In this document: positions 39,701 to 46,565 of the stretch, in pieces
Position numbering within the stretch: the first letter of the stretch is position 1
Layout of the letters: each line of letters begins with the position of its first letter
NCBI GenBank assembly: GCA_033675265.1
Contig: JAUJYZ010000015.1
Span: 144,501 to 208,500 of the forward strand
Reading direction: 5' to 3'
Length of the DNA stretch: 64,000 nucleotides
From: Actinostola sp. cb2023
Lineage: Eukaryota > Cnidaria > Anthozoa > Actiniaria > Actinostolidae
The notes under the pieces: generated by a model
What the model saw: only the letters and a program-made list of their open reading frames with translations
Database searches by the model: none
Told to the model about the DNA's origin: nothing
Made by a program: the position numbers and the translations under genes

Positions 39701-42587
39701 ATTTTCCACCAATTTCGTGCTTGCTGGGTATTTTTGTACCAGAAAATAACACATCATTTACACTTTTAGCAGGTGCATTTAAACACAAATTCAAAACAAT
39801 GGCGCAAGACGTCATAGGCACATGGTCTTCTAAGCTAGTACTTGTAGTCAGTAGTAAACATCATCCACTCTGTAATGAAGGAGACAGTGAGACCTCATTC
39901 TTATGATTTCCACTAGAGCCATTAGCATGCATTGTAAAGTATTTATCAATTCAATTATTCATGGTCATCGTCTGTTGTTTGTAGTTGCATATCACTGTAT
40001 TGATGGGTATTGTCAGAACAATGGTACTTGCGACGACGGCAGTGGAACAAGACTACCTCAGTGCATGTAAGTTTGAACTTCTATACTTTTGTCAAATTTT
40101 ATTGTTCAAGTAAAATAGGTTGAGACACTTCCATGTATTTTAAGATTCTAGACGACCTGAATTCCACCCTTAAACAATGCCGAGTGCCAAATATATTTAT
40201 GTTACCAATCTCTTCACTACGCAACGTTGAAGCAGTGGAGGGGTTTAATGGTTGAGCATACTATGATTTTGAGCATCAAAAGGAACTATTAATAATAATA
40301 ATAATAATAATTTCATACTTATATAGCGCAAAAATTACATGTAAATATGATCTAATGCGCTTTACAGAATAAAAATAATAATGAAAAAAAAAAAATTTCT
40401 TCTTAAACTATATTGTAAGACAATCCAATGTCCAGGCAAATTAAATAACAAACGATTGTACACATTAGCTGTTTGTTGTGACAATCGGCAACTCTTAAAT
40501 GATATTCATATGCGGGCTTAGCGTCACTTCTGAGATAGAAAACAAAAGCAGAAATTAGAATAACAAAACAACAACAACTCCTGGATTTGAGGCTGAGCCC
40601 GCATATGAATATTATTGAAGAGTCGTCAATATTACAAGTTTTGAATTATTCAAATACATGGATCATGCTGTAGCTCCCATATAGGCCATTGTCATGGGTA
40701 CTGAAAAGGGTCTATTGTGGTTAAGACATTTGTTTCAGTTCTAAGATCACTGAAGAGGAGCAAACACTTCAGATTGAGAACTTTACGTTGATATTTATCT
40801 TTGCAGCTGTCCCGACACACACTATGGGAAACACTGTGAGAACCCATTTCATGATGGTGGAATTAGTCCATCAGCAGACAGTAGCAAGGGCAAAGGAACT
40901 GAAGATGAAGGTAATTATGTGTTCCTGGAGGGGGGAGACGTGGGGGGGGTTGGTTCTTTCTATAATCGGCTGGTAGAAAACCAGTTTTTTTTTTTAAAGA
41001 CCTGGTATTTTTTAGGGTATAAAACTTGGAACAAGTGCATTCCATATTGAATAGCGTTATCCCGGGGAGCAATCTGATGGTATTTTTACTGTGATTTTTA
41101 TACCATGAGGTATTTTTTAGGGTGGAAAAGTTTTCACATTTTGGTATTTTTACGGTATATTTTGAGGTTTTAATAGTCGTCCTTACCCTTTTTTCCCCTT
41201 TTTACCTCTTTGTTTGACTGTGAACAACTTCCATCACAGATGTGCCATGACAGTAAAACTCTGGGAAACTCTGTATTTTAGAGTAGAGCTAAAATTAAAA
41301 TAAAATTTTATTAAATTGTTATTGTGATTTTCCTTTCCAGCCACAACAGTTGGTATAGTGGTTGGCATTGTATTATTTATTCTACTGGTATCGTTAGTAA
41401 TAGGATGTCTTGTACATAGACACATACAAAAGAGGTATGTATCCCCTCTCCTCACACTCCAAATACCGTAGTTGTAAGAGAGGGCCTTGCAAAAACAGTG
41501 ATCTCTGATCATAATCTGAATTCGCCTTGTAGCTCTTTGAATTCCAATGGAGAATTTGGATTTGGATCACTGTTCTTGCATAGATCCGTTTACTTGAAAT
41601 CATGAATGTTGGCTTGTCTGGACCTAGTCCTTGTTTATATGTGGTTATATACCAGAGGGGAAAAAATCACTCAGTATCAATTTATACCAATAGTATCAAA
41701 AATGTACATTACATATACATTTGTGATAATAAAATTTTAAAAAAGAAAAAGAAAAAATATACCAGAGATGTTCACTTAATTCCAGAGATGGTTGCTCAAA
41801 TAATTTTGTTGTTATCTATTCTTTTAATTGATTATTTTTGTGTGTTTGTTTCAGATACCCAAGAACAATGACTTTTGATAACCCTGTATATAAGAAGACA
41901 ACGGAATCGAATAGTTCACTTGATAACATAACATTACATTTTTCACGGCATAATAGAAGAGGCCAGGGATTACTGGTAAGATAGAGAACAGCACTCACTA
42001 ATCTATAGATTTGTATGTCTGTCCATCTCTGTCAGTCTATCTGTCAGTCCGTCTTTCTGTCTGTCCATCTGTCTGTCCATCTGTCTGTCTGTCCATCTGT
42101 CTGTCTGTCCATCTGTCTGTCTGTCCATCTGTCTGTCCATCTGTCTGTCTGTCAGTCCATCTCTGTCAGTCTGTCCATTTGCCTGTCAGTCTATCTATCT
42201 GTCAGTCTCTCTGTCTCTCTATCTGTCAGTCTGTCTATCTCTCTCTCTCTCTCTGTCTGTCTGTCTATCTCTCTATCTATCTCTCTATCTGTCTGTCAGT
42301 CTATCTGTCTGTCTGTCTGTCTATCTATCTGTCAGTCTCTCTGTCTATCAGTCTATCCATATGTATTTGACTGCCTGCTTGCTTGCTGCCTCTTCTACAT
42401 GCCTGTCTCAATCAAAATCCTTGACAGTGCATCTATCTTTGGTACTTGTCTTGCATATTTTCTCTCTGTAGTAGTAATAATAATAGTGTAGTGTATTCAT
42501 AATAATAATTCATGTCTGTATTCATTTCATTTACAGAGTTCTTTCAGGAATGAAGTTGATATGGATAGTTCGTACATAGTATCATGA
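25800..42587 (+). CDS. LDL/VLDL-receptor-like endocytic receptor, complete 18-exon gene
   Basis: Joining 18 exons on canonical GT-AG sites gives one frame of 2670 nt: 889 residues plus TGA. Domain order: signal peptide (about 1-22); eight LDLa modules (25-345, one per exon except two in exon 6); EGF (346-387); calcium-type EGF (388-429); six-bladed YWTD propeller (430-694); EGF (695-739); a further six-cysteine EGF (740-779); a short Ser-rich stalk; a transmembrane helix (about 803-826); and a cytoplasmic tail with FDNPVY at 840-845. This is the LDLR/VLDLR layout: eight LDLa modules as in VLDLR, and a length close to the 860-873 residues of the human proteins. It should bind lipoprotein-like ligands at the cell surface and enter clathrin-coated pits via NPxY. 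The propeller drives acid-dependent release in the family. Oddities are the fourth EGF in place of the usual O-glycosylated segment, and a propeller encoded by only two exons. ATG 25800 is chosen because it gives a signal peptide and is the first in-frame ATG. Confidence 0.93.
26296..26412 (+). CDS. Receptor exon 2: LDLa module 1
   Basis: Six cysteines with [10 protein letters not shown] and [10 protein letters not shown]. The calcium-ligand block is DGLDE, so the usual Ser is Leu. Phase 1 at both ends, donor GTAAGT. Confidence 0.93.
26413..28996 (+). other. Receptor intron 2 (2.6 kb)
   Basis: AT-rich. I recognised no exon, transposon end or repeat in it. Confidence 0.6.
28997..29119 (+). 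CDS. Receptor exon 3: LDLa module 2
   Basis: Contains [10 protein letters not shown] and the full acidic block [11 protein letters not shown]. Phase 1 at both ends, acceptor TTATAG, donor GTAAGT. Confidence 0.93.
29837..29953 (+). CDS. Receptor exon 4: LDLa module 3
   Basis: Contains [10 protein letters not shown] and [10 protein letters not shown]. Phase 1 at both ends, donor GTGAGT. Confidence 0.93.
30064..30231. mobile_element. pogo/Tigger-like MITE in receptor intron 4
   Basis: Starts CAGTGGAACCTCTATATAAC and ends with the complement of CAGTGGAATCTC. The left flank is TA. Internal TTATATAGAGG blocks are inverted. It is a relative of, but distinct from, the CAGTCGAACC family elsewhere in the window. 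Confidence 0.75.
31019..31135 (+). CDS. Receptor exon 5: LDLa module 4
   Basis: Contains [10 protein letters not shown] and [11 protein letters not shown] second in-frame acceptor 15 bases upstream (exon start 31004) would add five residues. Both are TAG|G. I prefer 31019 for its CTCTCTAG context and a length equal to that of exons 2, 4 and 7 (117 nt). Confidence 0.88.
31506..31670. repeat. 55-bp tandem repeat, three copies, in receptor intron 5
   Basis: Copies begin CACGCAGCTTGTACGTACAG at 31506, 31561 and 31616 and are nearly identical. Confidence 0.95.
31898..32137 (+). CDS. Receptor exon 6: LDLa modules 5 and 6
   Basis: The only exon with two LDLa modules: [10 protein letters not shown] with [10 protein letters not shown], then [10 protein letters not shown] with [10 protein letters not shown]. 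In the second, the first acidic ligand is Asn. Phase 1 at both ends. Confidence 0.93.
32252..32327. repeat. (TTA)n microsatellite in receptor intron 6
   Basis: Long TTA trinucleotide run. Confidence 0.95.
32637..32753 (+). CDS. Receptor exon 7: LDLa module 7
   Basis: Six cysteines and [10 protein letters not shown]. The usual Trp two residues before the fourth cysteine is replaced ([10 protein letters not shown]). Phase 1 at both ends. Confidence 0.93.
32832..33807 (+). repeat. (TTG/CTG)n array in receptor intron 7
   Basis: About 980 bases of mixed TTG and CTG triplets with rare TTA and GGT interruptions. It fills nearly the whole intron between LDLa modules 7 and 8. All three frames of the + strand stay open for long stretches as poly-Leu, poly-Val or poly-Cys, an artefact of the triplet. 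Confidence 0.97.
33840..33971 (+). CDS. Receptor exon 8: LDLa module 8 (degenerate)
   Basis: Six cysteines with [10 protein letters not shown] and [11 protein letters not shown]. Both the Trp and the usual D-x-S-D-E spacing have been altered, so calcium and ligand binding may be weaker. Phase 1 at both ends. Confidence 0.9.
34032..34282. mobile_element. Foldback MITE in receptor intron 8
   Basis: A 251-bp element. The first 52 bases (AGACCTTATGCATAATGACG ...) are repeated inverted at its right end (34229-34282) with few mismatches. The target duplication is not clear and no coding sequence is present. Confidence 0.82.
34526..34651 (+). CDS. Receptor exon 9: EGF-A
   Basis: Reads [20 protein letters not shown], then [12 protein letters not shown]. 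CNDxKIG and CxCxxGxQ match EGF-A of LDLR. Tyr replaces the first Asp of the calcium motif DINEC. Phase 1 at both ends. Confidence 0.92.
34685..35176. repeat. (CTGT)-based minisatellite in receptor intron 9
   Basis: CTGT tetranucleotides punctuated by ACTGTATCTGTCGTGAAT-type blocks at roughly 36-base spacing. Confidence 0.93.
35270..35395 (+). CDS. Receptor exon 10: EGF-B (calcium type)
   Basis: Reads [20 protein letters not shown], then [20 protein letters not shown]: a complete DINEC calcium-binding EGF. Phase 1 at both ends. Confidence 0.93.
35448..35628. mobile_element. pogo-like MITE in receptor intron 10
   Basis: A 181-bp relative of the element at 14579-14765. It starts CAGTTGAACCTCCAGTTGC, ends with the complement of CAGTTGAACCTCC, and is flanked by TA on both sides. 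Confidence 0.85.
35733..36123 (+). CDS. Receptor exon 11: YWTD propeller, first half
   Basis: Begins [20 protein letters not shown] (blade 1, as in LDLR) and contains two YWTD motifs (VYWTDVITE and MYWTDTGTD). It starts in phase 1 and ends in phase 2. Confidence 0.93.
36447..36850 (+). CDS. Receptor exon 12: YWTD propeller, second half
   Basis: Continues with [18 protein letters not shown] and MYWTDWVKE, ending [18 protein letters not shown] as LDLR propellers do before their third EGF. Exons 11 and 12 together encode about 265 residues, the normal size of a six-bladed domain. Confidence 0.93.
37051..37614. mobile_element. MITE with TTAA duplication (piggyBac-like) in receptor intron 12
   Basis: Ends are AGTGCTACTTAGAC and the complement of AGTCCTACTTAGAC, flanked by TTAA on both sides (37047-37050 and 37615-37618). 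Long inverted arms of about 200 bases follow at each end. TTAA duplication is characteristic of piggyBac. No transposase frame is present. Confidence 0.78.
37751..37917. repeat. Foldback element in receptor intron 12
   Basis: Arms of about 60 bases (37758-37820 and 37848-37912) share TATACAAAAATAATGCAC and TGAGGTCTTGAAAGC in inverted orientation around a short loop. Confidence 0.75.
38375..38509 (+). CDS. Receptor exon 13: EGF-C
   Basis: Begins [17 protein letters not shown], matching the EGF that follows the propeller in LDLR, and ends [16 protein letters not shown]. Phase 1 at both ends. Confidence 0.93.
39281..39499. mobile_element. Tc1/mariner-type MITE in receptor intron 13
   Basis: A 219-bp element with CAGCGATTTGCAAAAATTCT at one end and its near-complement at the other (arms about 33 bp). 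It is flanked by TA on both sides. Confidence 0.8.
39985..40066 (+). CDS. Receptor exon 14: extra EGF, first part
   Basis: Encodes [20 protein letters not shown], then GTRLPQC, with cysteines 1-4 of an EGF module. Acceptor TTGTAG, donor AT|GTAAGT. It starts in phase 1 and ends in phase 2. Confidence 0.85.
40481..40630. mobile_element. Short MITE-like inverted repeat in receptor intron 14
   Basis: ACTCTTAAATGATATTCATA with TGCGGGCTTAG at the left, and the near-complement GAGCCCGCATATGAATATTA at the right. Arms are about 35-40 bp. Confidence 0.6.
40807..40910 (+). CDS. Receptor exon 15: extra EGF, second part, and stalk
   Basis: Reads [12 protein letters not shown], completing the EGF with cysteines 5 and 6, then a short Ser/Gly/acidic stalk ([18 protein letters not shown]). 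Vertebrate LDLR and VLDLR have a Ser/Thr-rich O-glycosylated region here instead of an EGF. Confidence 0.85.
41341..41434 (+). CDS. Receptor exon 16: transmembrane helix
   Basis: A hydrophobic run beginning [19 protein letters not shown], followed by the basic stop-transfer residues HRHIQKR. Acceptor TTTCCAG, donor GTATGT. Confidence 0.92.
41855..41975 (+). CDS. Receptor exon 17: cytoplasmic tail with NPxY
   Basis: Reads [18 protein letters not shown], nearly identical to the LDLR/VLDLR internalisation signal, then a Ser/Asn-rich stretch. It ends in phase 0. Confidence 0.92.
42015..42362. repeat. (CTGT)n microsatellite in receptor intron 17
   Basis: CTGT/CCAT/CTAT tetranucleotides. Long Ser/Val/Leu/Cys reading frames here are artefacts. 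Confidence 0.95.
42537..42587 (+). CDS. Receptor exon 18: C-terminus and stop
   Basis: Encodes [16 protein letters not shown] and TGA after the acceptor TTTACAG. The placement keeps the joined frame exact, but the exon is short, so its identity rests on the splice site and frame. Confidence 0.78.
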   Translation, partial: SSFRNEVDMDSSYIVS

Positions 42588-42835
42588 GCTATGACCTGAT
42601 TTAAGCACGTTAGTACCATCTGGAATTAACAAAGTTGATGATACACACTTTGGTTTGCAGGGATAAGGCCAGGTATTGTCCTGGACGTAATCTGGAACTT
42701 AACACATCAAAAATTCCACCCAACTTTGACTGTTCAGATTTCATCTCATAAACAACATTTACACTAGTGTACTCTTCATGGGTCTCTTCTGTGGTGCATG
42801 ATGCTTACTGGATGAGATCTACTTCTCTGCTGACG

Positions 42836-43279
42836 GTCTCCTTTTTGTTTTCTGGTCAGAATAAAAGGATTCTCTACCAGGCCTGGCCGTTAAATCCTGT
42901 GTTGAGATATTGTTTCTAGACAATGTATGACAGTGGTTGTCCATGCAAATGAGGCTATTTTAGTGGGCTCAATTTTGGTCAGCAGCTGAATCAAAAAGGA
43001 CATGCTCTTTAGTTCGGCAGGCTCGTAGTAGATCACAGAATAAGCCAGTTCGGAGTTTAAGAATAAGGTTCAGTGCGCATGTGATTTTATCCCGATTATA
43101 TCACCTTCTTTTGTTAACGTTTGTGTTATTTTTAAATAACAAAAGAAAGTGATATAATCGGGATAAAATCGCATGCGCACTGAACCTTATTCTTAAACTC
43201 TGAACTGACTTATTGAACAGTCGGAGCAGAGGTTCCTTTTCTTCTGCACAGATGGAGAGGAAAGGAGACCATTAGCAGG
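42836..43279. mobile_element. Composite foldback element in the receptor 3' flank
   Basis: Outer ends CTGCTGACGGTCTCCTTT and the complement of CTGCTAATGGTCTCCTTT enclose a second, stronger foldback at 43039-43214. The inner arms are 78 bp each (43039-43116 and 43137-43214) and about 95% identical, with a 20-base loop. No coding sequence is present. It may lie in the 3' untranslated region. Confidence 0.75.
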
Positions 43280-43603
43280 AAATCTATGAACATGAAATGA
43301 AATCACACAATGTTTTTCCCTGTTATTGAGTTAATTCCATCCTTAATTCCCAGCAATTCAAAGTGTGTATATCATCTCCAGATATGAATCAATTATGTCT
43401 AGCCTCTAGATAAGTATATAATTACTAGTAATATGATCCATGGACTTCAGCTTCTTCTTTCCAAGGCTCCAATGAGCTTGAAAGTAAGGAGTGCACATGG
43501 TCTTGCCGTTGTACAGAGAGTTATATAGTATTATAAACAAATCTATAAATAACATTATCTAAAGTGAATTACATCCAGGTGATGAAATGAATGTACAGAA
43601 TGG

Positions 43604-43627
43604 TATATATATATATATATATATATG
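43604..43627. repeat. (TA)n microsatellite
   Basis: Perfect AT dinucleotide run. Confidence 0.95.
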
Positions 43628-44089
43628 TTTATTTATGGTTAAAAGTGCAGGGTAATACTAATGCCGCTAAACACCAGTAAACATGCGCTAAATACATACT
43701 CTAGTGCTGGCTATAGAGTAGTCCATCCATATATATACACGTATTTGACTAAAAATGGACTAAAATGTTTTGTATAGCTGTTCTCTATCCTGGCGATAGA
43801 TAGCAAAGTCATTTTTTGTAGCTTGAGTCACAGCTGGCCGTGTACTGAAATCTTTTCTATGGTCGCTGTCATGATTTTGCCTTAATATCTATTTTTTAAA
43901 TTGAAAGCGTGTTTTTTAAAGTTTGAAAGAAATAATAATAAAAAAGGAACTTCAGTTGCACTTTGTCATCCTCTGCTCTGACGTAGCAGAAGAAGCTTCA
44001 GAGAAACAAGGGTGACACATTGCAACCATGAAATATTGGAATGGATTATTTGTTACTGGTGATATTTTGGTTATTTGCTGCTCGAGCTA

Positions 44090-44207
44090 TAATAGACCCT
44101 TTGTATAAATCATGTAGATACATTTTAGCCTCTTTTGCAGATGGGTTTAAATACCCTGTTGTTTCATCGAGAGGCTCAAGATCAATAATTTGTACGAAGG
44201 GTCTATA
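44090..44207. mobile_element. Small MITE-like inverted repeat
   Basis: AATAGACCCTTTGTATAAAT at the left and its near-complement ATTTGTACGAAGGGTCTATA at the right. Confidence 0.55.
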
Positions 44208-44448
44208 ATTCAGCACTAAAATATTTTATATACACAACACAGAAATAATGCAATGAATAAAAATGTTACCCTGCGCCAATTGTACAAAATAATAATGTGT
44301 CTTTGTCCAATGCCGCTAAATTGTCGCTGCATTGAATAAAAACACAATGTATATTGGGTTTATACAAACATAGCAAGTACTTAGTTGTGACATTTAGAGT
44401 AAATTGTGACTGAGAAAGGCTACAGGGTACAATGGACATGACAACTAT

Positions 44449-44685
44449 ACACCTACTTCAAAAAACGTTGGCATCTGAAATCTGAATCTGAAATCTGAGA
44501 CCGAGAGGGATTGTAATGCACAAGAACTTTATTATTATTGTGGGTATGAGTTGTGATCTATCTTGTAATTACTGGAATATGCCACGACCTTTAGGCGAAG
44601 ACCTGCGTTGGTGAATAGTGTGGCTACGAGTGTTTTTAGGTCACAGATTCAGATTTCAGATGCCAACGTTTTTTGAAATAGGTGT
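44449..44685. mobile_element. MITE with 42-bp terminal inverted repeats
   Basis: ACACCTACTTCAAAAAACGT ... at the left (44449-44490) is matched inverted at 44644-44685 almost perfectly. TA-type flanks are possible. Confidence 0.75.
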
Positions 44686-45730
44686 AAACACCAATATGGT
44701 ACAGTTTGACATCTGAATCCTTTCCAGTCATACCAAAGTCAGTTCTGTAATACTAGAGGAAATGTTCTTTTCGTGAGAATTTTGTTTGAAATCACTGCAA
44801 GATAAAGAGTGTCGATATTGTTTTGATAATACAAAAGGTTTTCAATAGAATTATTTAATATCTAGAACTTAGTCACACATGTTTTGTCAACTTTAGGCAC
44901 CCTTTTAGTATGTCTAGAAGATGAACAAGAGACTAGTGTAAATAGCATGAAAATGAGGCTTGTCGTTGCTGCATGCCATGAAATGGGGTTTGAATACCCA
45001 TCCCCCCACTTTTCCTCCCGTTCAGTGCTTTGAAGGGGAAAATGCAAAACTTTTTTCTCAAATGCCTTCATTATTTTTATGCTTATTTATCTTAGTCTGT
45101 TCTCCTGACAAAGTGTGTATTGTAGCTATGCCTTCAATTCATTCACTGTAAATAGTAACTTAGTGTAATTATGAAACACCATGGCTCTGCATTCCCATTG
45201 GAATGCTATCCAATTATATTTGTATATTTTCAAGAAAAAACTTGATTTTATGAAATCAAAAGTATTTTGCTGCAAAAGAGATCAATGTATGTGTCTGTCG
45301 ACCACAAGGAAATGTGGTTATATTGTAAAATAACAATTCTAACGCGCGCTCTGATTGGTTAGCTACTATGTTTACATGAGGCTATGTAAACACGGCTGAA
45401 GAAAATCAACCCAGTGCGCATTCGATTGTTGTCAGTAGCGCGCGCACTTCAACTGAAATTTTATTCCAAAAACACAACAGAATCCTCAACTTTCTTGCCA
45501 TGTTTGTCACCATTCTTGTTCTTTTTTTCATCAATTGTTTTAGCTATTCAGCATCGAGAAATGCAGCTGCACTAACGCTTTGCCGAGTTTTACTTGATCA
45601 CAACAAGCTCGAGCTCGGTTCATATAAAATGAACGCTGATTGGCTGTTCAAACCATTTTTGATGTTAGGAGAATTTAGCATTTGGTTCGACTAATAAAGT
45701 TGCTTTATTTCACCGTTATTTTACAAAACA
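44686..45730. other. Gene-free flank
   Basis: No gene was recognised. The stretch contains a GCGCGCTCTGATTGG block (about 45342-45358). It recurs in inverse orientation at about 53992-54008 and looks like part of a dispersed repeat. Confidence 0.45.
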
Positions 45731-45893
45731 AATAGAAAACATTTTCCCGTGTTTACATAGCCTGATATAAACTCTTGGGAAAGTTTGGGAGAAGTCTCGA
45801 GCTCTGTGTAAAACTGAGCCGCTGCTCTCGACTTCTCCCAAACTTCCCTTGTGTTTATATCAGGCTATGTAAACACAGGAAACGTTTTCTATT
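45731..45893. repeat. 163-bp foldback repeat
   Basis: Arms 45731-45801 and 45825-45893 are inverted complements (GTTTACATAGCCTGATATAA, GTTTGGGAGAAGTC) around a short loop. Confidence 0.8.
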
Positions 45894-45940
45894 CAAGTTT
45901 GATTTTTAGCCACTTTAATTTTAGTGTTGCAATGTGGCTA

Positions 45941-46151
45941 AGGACCCGTTTACATCTGTCACTTTGAATCCCTCCTTCAATGAGTTTCACGATAACATTG
46001 TCACGAACGAACACTCATCCTGCTTTAAAATCATGTAAGAGAGACGGAACGGTTGTACCCTGGTTCCAGAGGGGCTTGCTGCTAAGCGAGCTATCAAAAC
46101 CTCTGGCACCCAGGGTAGAACGGTTGAGGTGACGCATGTAAATGGACCCCT
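45941..46151. mobile_element. MITE with AGGACCCGTTTACA termini
   Basis: Left AGGACCCGTTTACATCTGTC and right complement AGGGGTCCATTTACATGCGT, flanked by TA. It contains a smaller palindrome at about 46057-46116 (ACCCTGGTTCCAGAGG with inverse CCTCTGGCACCCAGGGT), possibly a further insertion. Confidence 0.72.
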
Positions 46152-46565
46152 TAGTAGGTGATCACAATCATTGTTTTTACAAATGTACTTGAGTTCATCA
46201 CATTATTTAATTCTGTTTTGTTCCATACATTTGGCTGAGCCATCTAACTTACTACAACATGTGTTAACGTTTGAGATTTGTCTATTTGACTAGACAATCA
46301 AATTACAATTAACATAGAGTAAAGCTTATACTCCATGTTATTCTACAAGTCGTTGTTCTTGTGATTCCGTGAGAAAGCAACAATATACACTGTATTTAAA
46401 TATATTTACTACAGATATTGTATAATGTGTGTGTACATACAGTGAACATTATATAAGCATTGACTGTACAGTTTTAAATATTAAAACAGCAAAATTGATA
46501 ATATGAAGGTCTTGGTGTCATCAATTTATTTACGGCAACCACTATGATTATAGTACATGTACCCC

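Noticed and set aside
42011..42491. Ser/Val/Cys-rich frames of 119 and 158 codons
   Set aside because: They are translations of the CTGT microsatellite in receptor intron 17.
45500..45694. 64-codon frame starting with a signal-like hydrophobic segment
   Set aside because: It overlaps a dispersed-repeat block (GCTGATTGGCTG type) and lies next to a foldback element. No family motif is present.
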